Assembly (NCBI GenBank): GCA_041676705.1
Contig: JBAYRL010000004.1
Span: forward strand, 62,001 to 126,000
Reading direction: 5' to 3'
Source: Acidimicrobiia bacterium
GTDB lineage: Bacteria; Actinomycetota; Acidimicrobiia; Acidimicrobiales; SKKL01
DNA length: 64,000 nt
Shown here in pieces: positions 42,705 to 51,829 of this stretch; position 1 is the first letter of the stretch, and each line of letters opens with the position of its first letter. Position numbers and translations under genes: made by a program. Below the pieces are notes generated by a model, which was not told where the DNA came from, made no database searches, and saw only the letters and a list, made by a program, of their open reading frames with translations.

Positions 42705-44402
42705 TCACTGCAGGGTTTCTAAACCGGCTTCAGTGAGAATGGGGGCTCGCACCAACAAGTCGGTCTCGTTGGTGACCGTGGTTACTAACTCGGCCACAAA
42801 ACCCCCGCTGCCATTTAGCACAAACACTGCAGCACCCAGATTCAGTTCGTCGAGGTTTACGGTGGCTCGGGTACCTGGAGCAATGGAAATTTGGGCTTCG
42901 GGTAATGACCGCCATAACCCGCCCTCAACAAGCTCCATGCTGAAGTCGATCTCGGCGTTACCAGGGTTAAAGATCCGCAAGCGATTCGAGCGGCTACTCA
43001 ACGAGCCCGGGTTTAACACCAGCTGCTGGCTGGATACCCCTGGGCTACCCAAACTGGAACTCACGCCGCCAGGATCATTGGCAAAAGTGGTTAGTTCGCT
43101 TAACACCGCCACGTTGTTTACGGATCGTACAATCACCGCAAATTCCGCTGAATCAGCGCCAATAGCGTCTAGAATTCGCGGCTCTTCCGACAAATTCAGA
43201 ACCCTAAAAGTACCGGGTTCCAGGGTTAGCTCAAAGGGATCGATGGCACCCGCGGTCTCGGGGGTATCCACAATGGACACATCTACCTGAGCGGTTTGTT
43301 CGGTGGGGTTATACACCATCAGATCTTGGCGGTAGTTGTCGTCCTTTCGACCTAGAGCAAAGGCGTTCACTAGCGGCGCGGTGACCACACCGCGCTGCAT
43401 CAATATGCCACGGTGGCCTAAAGCACCATTGAAGGTTTGCCATCGTTGGGCCACGATTTGACCCGAACGGGCGCGCACCATGGTGGCAAGGTGTTCTCGT
43501 CGGGTGACCTCGGCACCAACATCGACGGCCACCACACTGTGGCCTGGCACAATAACGCCGGTTAAACCTTTCGGTTCACGCACACCGTCGGGGGTTCGAA
43601 TCGTAAAATCTACCACGGCGTCACCCGGGAAAGGGTTGAATAGCGACATCACATAGCGTGAATCACGGGTAGTAATTCCGTCGGCGAAATACCAAACATC
43701 TGAGGTGGTGGAAACACAAGCTCCTAACTCTTTTCCAAGTGGTCCTTCCAGGGCTTGGCTCACTGCCACACCACCACCGTCGATCTCTACCAGAGCCGCG
43801 CTGATCGTGGCGTCACCGTATTCACCAAGGCTTACCCGCTCGACCGTCGAGGGTTTCAAAGTACGCTCGATCACCACCACGGGCTCGGTGGCGACGGAAA
43901 TTGAAATCACTGCTTGTCGTTCGTCAGAGGTGGGATTAGCCAAGATTAAGGTTTGATTGGCCTCAATCGGTCCGGCAGCCACATCTTCGATGACCTCGGG
44001 CGGCGCTTGCTCAGCCTCCGCATCTTCGCCATTGCCAGCTTCACCCTTACCGGCTTCACCAGCTTCGCCATTGAGGCCAGCTTCACCCTCAGAATCGGTT
44101 TCGCGGACGTCGTTATCGTCGAGCGCTCCACCGGTGTCTTCGCCTTCAACCCCAACTTCGGGTTCCCAGGTTTCAACCGCCTCTTCTTCTTCCTCAGAAA
44201 CCGGCGGTAACCAAGCACCAATCGTGCCCGCAGCACAGTACCAAGTCGACGAAGCAGCATCCGTTGGCGCCACCAGCGGCACTTTCAAAGCCCCTACCAC
44301 CGGGGTTATTTCTCGAAGGATCGGGTTTCGAGCATCAACGGTAATGGCCGCAATTAACAACGCCACCACTACCCCTAGCACACGCCAACGTGGATTCATC
44401 AT
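42705..44402 (-). CDS. DUF5719-like secreted or anchored protein
   Basis: 565-residue protein with an N-terminal membrane anchor or signal (RVLGVVVALLIAAITV), the typical opening STWYCAAGTIGAW, an acidic and Gly/Glu/Ala-rich disordered region (about 75-150) and then three or so beta-rich repeats with LANPTSDERQAVISI, MSLFNPFPGDAVVDF and MVYNPTEQTAQVDVS, each a -NP- loop followed by a strand. This matches the DUF5719 family, whose genes commonly follow a giant actinobacterial GT2 gene. Its start overlaps the upstream glycosyltransferase by four bases, so the two proteins are coupled and may work together in surface glycan assembly; the function is not proven. Confidence 0.85.
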   Translation of the reverse strand: MMNPRWRVLGVVVALLIAAITVDARNPILREITPVVGALKVPLVAPTDAASSTWYCAAGTIGAWLPPVSEEEEEAVETWEPEVGVEGEDTGGALDDNDVRETDSEGEAGLNGEAGEAGKGEAGNGEDAEAEQAPPEVIEDVAAGPIEANQTLILANPTSDERQAVISISVATEPVVVIERTLKPSTVERVSLGEYGDATISAALVEIDGGGVAVSQALEGPLGKELGACVSTTSDVWYFADGITTRDSRYVMSLFNPFPGDAVVDFTIRTPDGVREPKGLTGVIVPGHSVVAVDVGAEVTRREHLATMVRARSGQIVAQRWQTFNGALGHRGILMQRGVVTAPLVNAFALGRKDDNYRQDLMVYNPTEQTAQVDVSIVDTPETAGAIDPFELTLEPGTFRVLNLSEEPRILDAIGADSAEFAVIVRSVNNVAVLSELTTFANDPGGVSSSLGSPGVSSQQLVLNPGSLSSRSNRLRIFNPGNAEIDFSMELVEGGLWRSLPEAQISIAPGTRATVNLDELNLGAAVFVLNGSGGFVAELVTTVTNETDLLVRAPILTEAGLETLQ

Positions 44403-47400
44403 GCCAGGGCCTCACCGGCGCTAGCTCGACGGGCACCGCTACGTCGCTCCAGATAGCGACGGCGTGAGCGGCCAGAAAGCTCGCGTGCCGCCTTACGAAC
44501 TTCACTTCTGGTGGTTGGTGCACGCCGCTCTAGGCGTGTCTTGTACAACAACACGATCAGCAGTGCGAACCCCACCGTTTGCACCAGCCATGCCGCCTGA
44601 TAGCCACTTTTGGTAGCCCACGGCTCTGTCCATTTCATTCCAAAGGCGGGCAGCTCGACTGGGGTCCAAGCCACGTTGCGATACAAGCGCAGGGCTGGGT
44701 TCACTTCAACTGGTTCTAGATCGAGCTGTTGGCTCATAGCCTGGCTCACATTGGTAGAAACCGGATGAGACCGGCTCACATACGGTGCCGGCGCCACTTG
44801 GTCAACCAACACGACATAGCGAAAACCCAGTGTGGCCAAGTCTTCACCCACACGGGTTGAGCGTCCATCTAAAGCCAGGTTCAGTGCTCGTCGCAACGGA
44901 TCGTCGTCCCCCGGCGGTGCCCCAGGCCACAGATTGGCGAGTTTGGGTAAACCACCATTGGTGATGCCATAAACCATTTCGTCTGCTAACGGCACCCCAA
45001 CTAGCGGTAGCGACTCGGGGTGGCCAATCCAAAGCACCCTAAAGGGATCGTCACGAGCTTCAGAATCCAAGAATTTTAGGGATTGGTGGAAATCACCACG
45101 GGGCATATCCCATCGGCCGCCAATGGCTGCTCCCACCATCGGAATCAGAGCTACAGCCAAAGCTAACACGGTGCCAAATGAGGCGAATTGACGCCACGAA
45201 AAACCACGGCGACGCACATCAACATCGAAAGCCACGTCGCCCAAGCCGATTAAGAGGGCAATGCACGCCCCCACCGGCGCCAAAAGCAATTCGGTGGGCG
45301 GAAGCGCCACCCCCCAATCTTGACGACCAATCAGCCACACAGCAGCCCAGATTGAAAGCTGGATCGACCACAACCGCGCCGCCACCGCCAAACGCCAACG
45401 ACGTCCGACCAACAGCACGAACCCAGAGGCCACCACCAAACCAAGAGTGAGCCACGAACTGACCCCAGCATGGGTTTCAAATCGCAGCAGCTCTAACGCG
45501 GAATTACCAACGTGCGAAGCCGAGCGGCCACCGGTCAACACCGAAAAATCTGCTCTCCCGGCCAGTACCTCGAAAATCCAGGGCGCATTCAAAACCACAG
45601 CCACCACAAAAGCACCGGCGGCCGCCACAAACATGCGCGCCAAACCACCCAAATAGCCCGCCACCAGCGAACCCGGCAACATGGCCAACCACAACGCTAA
45701 GGGCACCAGCGCCCAAATTGGATCGAAGGCTGTGGCCAGTCCGATAACCAGACCCAAAGTAAGGGTTTGTCGCCACAGCGGTGCTGGCGGGATGGTTGGT
45801 CCAGGGCTGATAGGACCCCTCGGATCAAGATGCGGATCACCAACACCAAAGGGAACGCTGCCACTAGCTCTGAACATCCGGGCCAAGATCCAAGGGCTCA
45901 AGCCGTAACCCACCAAAGCCCGCCACGACCCGCTCCCTAGGGCGATGACACCGATTGGCACTGCTAAATAAGCCAGCAGAGCGGTAACCGAGGCTCGTAG
46001 CGAACCAAGCGGCATGGCGAGACGCCACATTCCATACAGACCCATGGGGAATAAACCCAGTACCAAAACCAAGCGGGCAAATCCGGCGGCACCCAAAAAG
46101 ATACTGACTGTCGTCGCGCCAAGCAGCTCTCCGGTTGCCCCGTAACCACCCAGAGTGGCGTTCGCATCGCGGAACGAGTCGAACCAACCACGAAAAATCG
46201 GTCCGACCTGTTCGGGCAGAGGCACGAATTCACCCAGCAGCGGCACTGATCGTGTTAGCAAGTGTCGAGAGCCCGCCAGTAGCAACAACAAAGCAAACGA
46301 CCAGGCCAATAGTGCGAAACGTCGTCCATGCCCGGTCGCCATTTGCACCAGTCGTTCGCTGAGGGTGGGCGGACCGTCAACGCCACTTTCACCTGCCCCT
46401 AACTGCCCACGCACAAACGCCGAGACGCGAGCGCTACCTCCCACCTGTAAAGCACGAATTTCCGAGTCGGGCACACTTCGAATTCGTTCTAGGGCGCTGC
46501 GGCGTTCTCGCAGCGAACTAAGGCGACGCAAGTTCCAGGGCCATGCCCCCAAAACATCAGCTGCTTGGCGCGGCCGACCCAAAATCACCGCCAAGATGGC
46601 TTCCAGCAGGTTCACCGCCAAGAGCTGGGGCAAAATTCTGGCCAGAGTGAAGCGTTGCGAGGTTCCTAATAGTGTTCGAAGACGAGCCCGGAATTGGTGA
46701 CGACGTCTATCGTCAAAACCTCTTCGTGCCCCTAAGGTTTCTTGGTGCCGTACCACGGCGTTGGGGGCCACCACCACACGACCACCAGCGGCATGAACCC
46801 GCCAGCACATGTCGAGGTCGTCACCGAAGAAGCGCATTTCTTCGTCGAAGCCACCCACGGCCGCCAGTAGGTCGGTGCGAACCAAGGTGAATCCGTCGGG
46901 CAGGTTGAAAACGTCACGAACGGCGTCGTGCTGTTGCTGATCCAGTTCGCCCCGCTCAACATATCCCACGGGATAAGCAAACTTGTCCACGCCTTCACCG
47001 ACCGAAATTATGCGGGTCGGGTCATCCCAGCGCACCACCTTGGGCCCGACTACCCCGGCGTTAGATCGGAAAACCTCTTCCACCATGTGGCGCAGTGCTT
47101 CAGGCTGCGGTGCCACATCATCATGTGCCAACAACAACAGCGGGGCGGGCGATATTTGGTTCAACGCGGCGTTCACGGCCCGGCCGAAGCCACGGTTGTC
47201 GTCTAAACGAATCACCTGGGCTTCGGGCAACAATTCGGCAACTTGTGGTGCCACCGGGACGTTACTTTTCGAATCAACCACCACAATTTCTAAATCGGGA
47301 TAGTCGAGTTCGGCCACCGCCGTGAGCGATTCCACAAACCAGGGCCCCGGGTTGTGGGCCACCATAAGTAGGGTGACAGCAGGCGCATCGCCTAGGTCTT

Positions 47401-47491
47401 TGGCGTCGAGGTCCAGCACATCGAAGAGTTGCTCTTCGTCCTCGGAAACACCAATTTGGGTTTCACTTATGTACTCGTCTTCAACATCCAC
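44399..47491 (-). CDS. Giant GT2 family glycosyltransferase with polytopic membrane domain
   Basis: 1030-residue enzyme. The N-terminal GT2 domain (about 38-260) starts PAVTLLMVAHNPGPWF, with VVDSKSNVPV, the DxD-like LLAHDDV and FFGDDLDMCWRVHAAG near the acceptor site, and the NEFGRAVN-type loop DDNRGFGRAVNAALNQ. It is followed by a long membrane region (about 385-1000; LVIGLATAFDPIWALVPLALWLAML and other helices) resembling the arabinofuranosyl/galactan-type multipass glycosyltransferases of actinobacteria. It probably adds sugars to a lipid-linked or wall polymer. The reading frame ends four bases inside the DUF5719-like gene. Upstream is a 57-residue small ORF on the other strand. Donor and acceptor are unknown. 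Confidence 0.9.
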   Translation of the reverse strand: MDVEDEYISETQIGVSEDEEQLFDVLDLDAKDLGDAPAVTLLMVAHNPGPWFVESLTAVAELDYPDLEIVVVDSKSNVPVAPQVAELLPEAQVIRLDDNRGFGRAVNAALNQISPAPLLLLAHDDVAPQPEALRHMVEEVFRSNAGVVGPKVVRWDDPTRIISVGEGVDKFAYPVGYVERGELDQQQHDAVRDVFNLPDGFTLVRTDLLAAVGGFDEEMRFFGDDLDMCWRVHAAGGRVVVAPNAVVRHQETLGARRGFDDRRRHQFRARLRTLLGTSQRFTLARILPQLLAVNLLEAILAVILGRPRQAADVLGAWPWNLRRLSSLRERRSALERIRSVPDSEIRALQVGGSARVSAFVRGQLGAGESGVDGPPTLSERLVQMATGHGRRFALLAWSFALLLLLAGSRHLLTRSVPLLGEFVPLPEQVGPIFRGWFDSFRDANATLGGYGATGELLGATTVSIFLGAAGFARLVLVLGLFPMGLYGMWRLAMPLGSLRASVTALLAYLAVPIGVIALGSGSWRALVGYGLSPWILARMFRASGSVPFGVGDPHLDPRGPISPGPTIPPAPLWRQTLTLGLVIGLATAFDPIWALVPLALWLAMLPGSLVAGYLGGLARMFVAAAGAFVVAVVLNAPWIFEVLAGRADFSVLTGGRSASHVGNSALELLRFETHAGVSSWLTLGLVVASGFVLLVGRRWRLAVAARLWSIQLSIWAAVWLIGRQDWGVALPPTELLLAPVGACIALLIGLGDVAFDVDVRRRGFSWRQFASFGTVLALAVALIPMVGAAIGGRWDMPRGDFHQSLKFLDSEARDDPFRVLWIGHPESLPLVGVPLADEMVYGITNGGLPKLANLWPGAPPGDDDPLRRALNLALDGRSTRVGEDLATLGFRYVVLVDQVAPAPYVSRSHPVSTNVSQAMSQQLDLEPVEVNPALRLYRNVAWTPVELPAFGMKWTEPWATKSGYQAAWLVQTVGFALLIVLLYKTRLERRAPTTRSEVRKAARELSGRSRRRYLERRSGARRASAGEALA

Positions 47492-47575
47492 GATGCCGCC
47501 AGGCTAATGCTTGAACACCCCCAAGTTGTCATCACCTCGTAATATTGAACTTGTCGTTTAAAGGAACGAGACGCC

Positions 47576-47749
47576 ATGAATGCCGAAGAGAACGTTAATG
47601 ATGCCTTACGCCAGCTTCATCGAGGCGTAACTGAAGCCGCCACTATCGCGGTAGGTCTTGGTGTACTAGGTGTTAATCGCGTGCAAGTACTACGTCGTGA
47701 AGTGCAGCGATTGTTCTGTAGCCCACTCGACCACTCTTCAGATACTTGA
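47576..47749 (+). CDS. Small hypothetical protein (57 aa)
   Basis: A short ORF of 57 codons begins MNAEENVNDALRQLHRGVTE and ends in PLDHSSDT. A predicted amphipathic or weakly hydrophobic helix (AATIAVGLGVLGVNRVQVLRR) follows an acidic start. It has a good ribosome site (AAAGGA, 10 bases upstream) and ends three bases before the next gene (47753), so it is probably co-translated with the GT4 gene. I do not recognise the family; the codon choice and position argue for a real gene. The function is unknown. Confidence 0.6.
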   Translation: MNAEENVNDALRQLHRGVTEAATIAVGLGVLGVNRVQVLRREVQRLFCSPLDHSSDT

Positions 47750-47752
47750 TTC

Positions 47753-48883
47753 ATGGCATTGCGAGTCGCGATCGATGCTACGCCCCTGCTTGGGCACCGA
47801 ACCGGCATTGGGGTTTTCACCCATGAACTGCTGAGCGCCCTACCCGTCCAGGGCGTAGCGCCGGTGGCCTATGCCACTTCTTGGCGAGGGCGCGGTCAGC
47901 TGCGTTCCCAACTTCCGTCCGGCGTGGGGTGGTCGAAACGGCCCCAAGCTGCCCGACCGTTACGTCGTATGTGGGCCCGTGGAGATTGGCCCCCGATCGA
48001 GTGGTGGAGCGGCAAGGTTGATGTGGTTCACGGCACCAATTTTGTGGTCCCGCCATCCAATGGGGCGGCCTGCGTGGTGAGCATTCACGATCTTACTTTT
48101 TTGCATTATCCCGAAATGTCACAATCAGCGACGCTCGAGTACCCCGATCTGATTAAGCGGGCGTTGCAGCGTGGAGCGTGGGTCCACTGCGATTCGGCCT
48201 TTGTGGCCGACGAGGTGGTAACGGCGTTTTCGGCCTCACCCGAGCGGGTGGTCACCATTCCATTAGGCGTGAACACGGCGGGCCCAGGCGAGATTTCACT
48301 CGGATGGTATTTAGCCGGCAACAAACGATACATCTTGGCCCTCGGCACTGTTGAGCCACGCAAAGACCTACCAACTTTGGTGGAAGCTTTCAGCGAAGTC
48401 GCTGCCAACGATGCCGAAGTTTCCTTAGTAATTGCCGGGCCCGACGGTTGGGGCAGCGAGGCTTTGAGCCGCGCGCTAGAACGCTCTGCTTACCGGCACC
48501 GTATTCGGCGTTTGGGCTGGGTCAACGAGACCGAACGGTGGGCGCTTTTGCGGGGTGCCACAGTGTTGGCGTATCCCTCTCGTTACGAAGGTTTTGGGCT
48601 GCCGCCTCTTGAAGCGATGTCAGTCGGCACTCCAGTGGTGGCAACGGCCGTTGGTTCGCTGCCCGAGGTCTTGGGTGAAGCCGCGTGGCTGGTCGAACCA
48701 ACCGACGTTTCGGCGCTCGCTCAGGCACTCGATCAGGTCTTGAACTCATCCGAGGTGCAACGGCGACTAATCTCAGCAGGCATTACCCAAGCATCGAATT
48801 ACAGCTGGGCTGCCACGGCGGCCAGCTTCAGCCAGCTTTACGCCAATCTCACCCTCAATCATCACCAGCACAAACCAAGATAA
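47753..48883 (+). CDS. GT4 family glycosyltransferase
   Basis: 376-residue retaining glycosyltransferase. The N-terminal lobe starts RVAIDATPLLGHRTGIGVFT with a Gly-rich loop, and VVSIHDLTFLHYPE is a recognisable GT4 element. The C-terminal lobe has ALGTVEPRKDLPTLVEAF, VIAGPDGWG and the donor-site motif AYPSRYEGFGLPPLEAMSVGTPVV, where the EGFGLP-x-E pattern (E-x7-E) binds the nucleotide sugar. It likely transfers a sugar from a nucleotide donor to a lipid-linked acceptor. It begins the plus-strand sugar gene run (with the next SDR and gmd), which suggests that it uses the D-rhamnose or mannose made there. Confidence 0.9.
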   Translation: MALRVAIDATPLLGHRTGIGVFTHELLSALPVQGVAPVAYATSWRGRGQLRSQLPSGVGWSKRPQAARPLRRMWARGDWPPIEWWSGKVDVVHGTNFVVPPSNGAACVVSIHDLTFLHYPEMSQSATLEYPDLIKRALQRGAWVHCDSAFVADEVVTAFSASPERVVTIPLGVNTAGPGEISLGWYLAGNKRYILALGTVEPRKDLPTLVEAFSEVAANDAEVSLVIAGPDGWGSEALSRALERSAYRHRIRRLGWVNETERWALLRGATVLAYPSRYEGFGLPPLEAMSVGTPVVATAVGSLPEVLGEAAWLVEPTDVSALAQALDQVLNSSEVQRRLISAGITQASNYSWAATAASFSQLYANLTLNHHQHKPR

Positions 48884-48903
48884 GAACCAAGGGCCAAATC
48901 ACG

Positions 48904-49815
48904 ATGAAGGCATTAGTCACGGGTTCCAGCGGCTTTGCAGGGCATCACCTGGTGGAACATTTGCGTTCCTGTGGCGACGACGTTTACGGGTTGGACCGCT
49001 CTAGCGGGGTCGATGTGACCAATGCTTCCGCCTTAGATGATTTCGTGGGTGATACCGCACCGGAAGTCGTTTATCATTTGGCGGGTTTCGCCGACGTTGG
49101 TGCTTCTTGGGATGACCCCACCAGCGCCTTTGCCACCAACGCCACCGGTACCTTGAACCTGCTAGAAGCAGCACGACGGCACAACGTGGAACGGGTTCTG
49201 GTAGTGGGATCGGCTGACATTTATGGCGTGGTAACCACCGATGAGCTGCCCTTAGGCGAGAACCAAGCGTTGCGGCCCGTTAGTCCCTATGCAGCCAGCA
49301 AAGTGGCGGCCGATTTTTTGGCGTTACAAGCCTGGTTAGGCCACGGTCTTCCAACCATACGTGCCCGTTCGTTTAACCATTTGGGCCCCGGACAGTCGAA
49401 CCGTTTCGTGGCGGCCGCGCTGGCCGAACGAGTAGCGCTAGCCGAGCTCGGAAATACCGACACGATCGAGGTTGGTAACGTGACTCCCCGCCGGGATTTC
49501 ACCGACGTACGCGACGTTGTGCGAGCCTATCGCTTGCTAATGGTCAGCGGACGCTCCGGAGAGGCCTATCACGTGTGCTCAGGTGTAGATCTGGCTATTC
49601 GAGACCTGGCCGAGGGCTTGTTGAGCCTGTCCACCAAGCCCCTCACTTTGGAGGTCGACCCGGCTCTGCAACGAGCGGTCGACACTCCGGTTTTACGTGG
49701 AGACAATTCTAAAATCCGCCACGACGTCGGATGGCAGCCCGAAATTCCTCTAAACCAAACTTTGGCCGAGCTACTTAACGAAGCACGCCAGCGCTGCCAA
49801 AGTGCCGAAACCTAA
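48904..49815 (+). CDS. GDP-4-keto-6-deoxy-D-mannose reductase-like SDR (probable RMD)
   Basis: About 303-residue extended SDR. It starts MKALVTGSSGFAGHHLVEHL (GxxGxxG) with YGLDRSS, then VVYHLAGFADVGASWDDP, VLVVGSADIYG and the catalytic YAASK (SPYAASKVAADFLAL), and ends with a domain typical of NDP-sugar enzymes (RDFTDVRDVVRAYRLLM). The mix resembles Gmd relatives that reduce GDP-4-keto-6-deoxymannose to GDP-D-rhamnose, and the position immediately before gmd supports it. I chose the ATG at 48904; the frame is open upstream into the GT4 gene without matching the family. Alternative: a 4,6-dehydratase or epimerase for another sugar. Confidence 0.85.
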   Translation: MKALVTGSSGFAGHHLVEHLRSCGDDVYGLDRSSGVDVTNASALDDFVGDTAPEVVYHLAGFADVGASWDDPTSAFATNATGTLNLLEAARRHNVERVLVVGSADIYGVVTTDELPLGENQALRPVSPYAASKVAADFLALQAWLGHGLPTIRARSFNHLGPGQSNRFVAAALAERVALAELGNTDTIEVGNVTPRRDFTDVRDVVRAYRLLMVSGRSGEAYHVCSGVDLAIRDLAEGLLSLSTKPLTLEVDPALQRAVDTPVLRGDNSKIRHDVGWQPEIPLNQTLAELLNEARQRCQSAET

Positions 49816-49864
49816 CGCCCAAACCTAAATAGCCAAATCGAGAGAAAGAGCGTAGAACTTAACT

Positions 49865-50845
49865 ATGTCCAAACGTGCCCTTATCACCGGTATCACCGGG
49901 CAAGACGGTTCTTATCTCGCCGAACTCCTGCTTCGCGAGAACTACGAAGTGATCGGCATGGTCCGCCGGTCAAGCACCGTTAATTTTGAACGAATTGCTC
50001 ATATCCAAGACCAAATAACACTGGTGCCTGGCGACCTTTTGGATGAAGTGTCGATGATCAATATTTTGCGTGATCATCAGCCCGAAGAAGTTTATAATCT
50101 GGCGGCGCAATCGTTCGTGCAAACCTCGTTCGCCCAGCCTGTACTTACCGGCGAGGTAACTGCCCTTGGTGTGACTCGGCTACTCGACGCCATTCGGATT
50201 GTTGACCCGAAAATTCGCTTCTATCAGGCCAGCACCTCCGAGATGTTCGGCAAAGTGCAAGAAGTTCCCCAACGGGAAGAAACCCCGTTCTATCCACGCT
50301 CCCCTTATGGGGTAGCCAAGCTTTACGGCCACTGGATCACAGTTAACTACCGGGAAAGCTACGACCTGCACGCCAGTTCGGGTATTTTGTTCAACCACGA
50401 AAGTCCCCGCCGGGGCCTAGAGTTCGCTCCCCGCAAAATCAGCCACGCCGTGGCGCAAATCAAACTGGGCATGCTCGACAAACTGGCGCTTGGAAACCTA
50501 GAAGCCCAGCGAGATTGGGGTTTTGCTGGCGACTATGTAGAAGCCATGTACCTGATGTTGCAACAAGATGAACCCGACGACTACGTGATTGCTACCGGTG
50601 AAACCCACTCGGTGCGTGAGTTCTGCGAAGTGGCCTTTGGCCATGTCGATTTGGACTACGAAGACTACGTCACCATTGATGAGCGTTTCTTCCGTCCCGC
50701 TGAGGTTGATCTGCTAATTGGCAGCCCTGCCAAAGCACGCAAACAGCTTGGTTGGGAACCCAAAACCCCGTTTGAAGATTTGGTGACCATGATGGTTGAT
50801 GCCGACATCGACCTGCTGTCGGGCAAACTGCGATCGATTTCGTGA
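49865..50845 (+). CDS. gmd: GDP-mannose 4,6-dehydratase
   Basis: 326-residue extended SDR that turns GDP-mannose into GDP-4-keto-6-deoxymannose. Cofactor loop: KRALITGITGQDGSYLAELL, with VRRSSTVNFERI. The catalytic Thr/Ser-Glu motif is QASTSEMFGKV (Ser/Glu) and YxxxK is YGVAKLYGHW, all characteristic of Gmd, as is the NHESPRRGLEFAPRKI block. A purine-rich site (GAGAGAAAGAG) precedes the ATG. With the reductase upstream, the products should be GDP-D-rhamnose (or possibly GDP-fucose with an epimerase elsewhere); GDP-mannose can be supplied by the isomerase, mutase and guanylyltransferase-like genes in this window. Confidence 0.93.
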   Translation: MSKRALITGITGQDGSYLAELLLRENYEVIGMVRRSSTVNFERIAHIQDQITLVPGDLLDEVSMINILRDHQPEEVYNLAAQSFVQTSFAQPVLTGEVTALGVTRLLDAIRIVDPKIRFYQASTSEMFGKVQEVPQREETPFYPRSPYGVAKLYGHWITVNYRESYDLHASSGILFNHESPRRGLEFAPRKISHAVAQIKLGMLDKLALGNLEAQRDWGFAGDYVEAMYLMLQQDEPDDYVIATGETHSVREFCEVAFGHVDLDYEDYVTIDERFFRPAEVDLLIGSPAKARKQLGWEPKTPFEDLVTMMVDADIDLLSGKLRSIS

Positions 50846-50855
50846 AGGATAGCTT

Positions 50856-51785
50856 GTGAAGGTCACGGTTCTAGCGGGCGGGGTTGGTGCGGCACGCTTT
50901 CTTAAAGGCCTGATCTCAGTGATGGATCAGCGCGAAATAACCGTGATCGCTAACACCGGCGACGATGTGGAGCTGCACGGTTTACACATCAGCCCCGACA
51001 TTGACACGTTGGTGTACACTCTGGCCGATGCGATCGACCCTGAACGGGGTTGGGGTTTAGCCAACGAAACGTGGCAGGCCATGGAGATGGTTAAACGCTA
51101 CGGCGGGATCGGCTGGTTCAACCTAGGCGATCAAGACTTGGGCACCCACATGTTCCGCACGCAGCGCCGGAGCGAAGGGGCATCCCTTGATGTGGTGACT
51201 GCCGAAATTGCCCGGGCGTGGGGATTAGATCTGGCGATACTGCCGGTTACCAACGATCTGTTAAGAACCATGGTGACCGTGGTAGATGAAGGCGAAATTA
51301 CGTTTCAAGAATACTTTGTGCGCCGCCAGCACAATGTGGAAGTTTCGAACATCCGTTTCAACGGTGCCCGTGCGGCCACACCTGGACCGGGGGTAATCGA
51401 CGCCATTGACCACGCCGATTTGGTGGTTATTGCACCGTCTAATCCGTTGGTCTCTATTGGGCCACTTTTGGCAGTGCCAGGAGTGCGAGAAGCGGTCGTA
51501 GCCAAGCGTGCCCAGACGGTGGCGGTTTCGCCCATAGTGGGCGGTGCGGCGTTGAAAGGCCCGGCCGATCGAATGATGCGCGAGCTTGGACACCCTTCCA
51601 CGGTTGGTGGGGTGGCACAGCTTTACCACGAGCTGGCGGCCACTTTGGTGATCGATTCGGTTGACGAACCACTTGCGAACGAAGTTGAAGCTGCCGGCAT
51701 GGCCGCACTAGCCGTGCCGACGGTCATGTCAGAACCTGGTGTGGCTGCGGCACTCGCCACAGCCATCTTGGCTTTGGTGCCCTGA
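50856..51785 (+). CDS. cofD: 2-phospho-L-lactate (or PEP) transferase of F420 synthesis (CofD/FbiA)
   Basis: 309-residue CofD-family protein. It opens MKVTVLAGGVGAARFLKGL, followed by VIANTGDDVELHGLHISPD, LVYTLADAIDP, FNLGDQDLGTH and SNPLVSIGPLLAVPG, the family blocks for binding the deazaflavin Fo and the activated phosphoacyl donor. It forms coenzyme F420-0 or its dehydro form. The GTG start has AAGGA upstream. It lies 10 bases after gmd and 44 bases before cofE, so it forms a likely unit with cofE, although its neighbours are sugar genes. The Fo synthase gene is not in the window. Confidence 0.94.
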   Translation: MKVTVLAGGVGAARFLKGLISVMDQREITVIANTGDDVELHGLHISPDIDTLVYTLADAIDPERGWGLANETWQAMEMVKRYGGIGWFNLGDQDLGTHMFRTQRRSEGASLDVVTAEIARAWGLDLAILPVTNDLLRTMVTVVDEGEITFQEYFVRRQHNVEVSNIRFNGARAATPGPGVIDAIDHADLVVIAPSNPLVSIGPLLAVPGVREAVVAKRAQTVAVSPIVGGAALKGPADRMMRELGHPSTVGGVAQLYHELAATLVIDSVDEPLANEVEAAGMAALAVPTVMSEPGVAAALATAILALVP

Positions 51786-51829
51786 CCATAGGCCTAGAGC
51801 CACTATGAGAACTAGAAACGAGGATTGCA

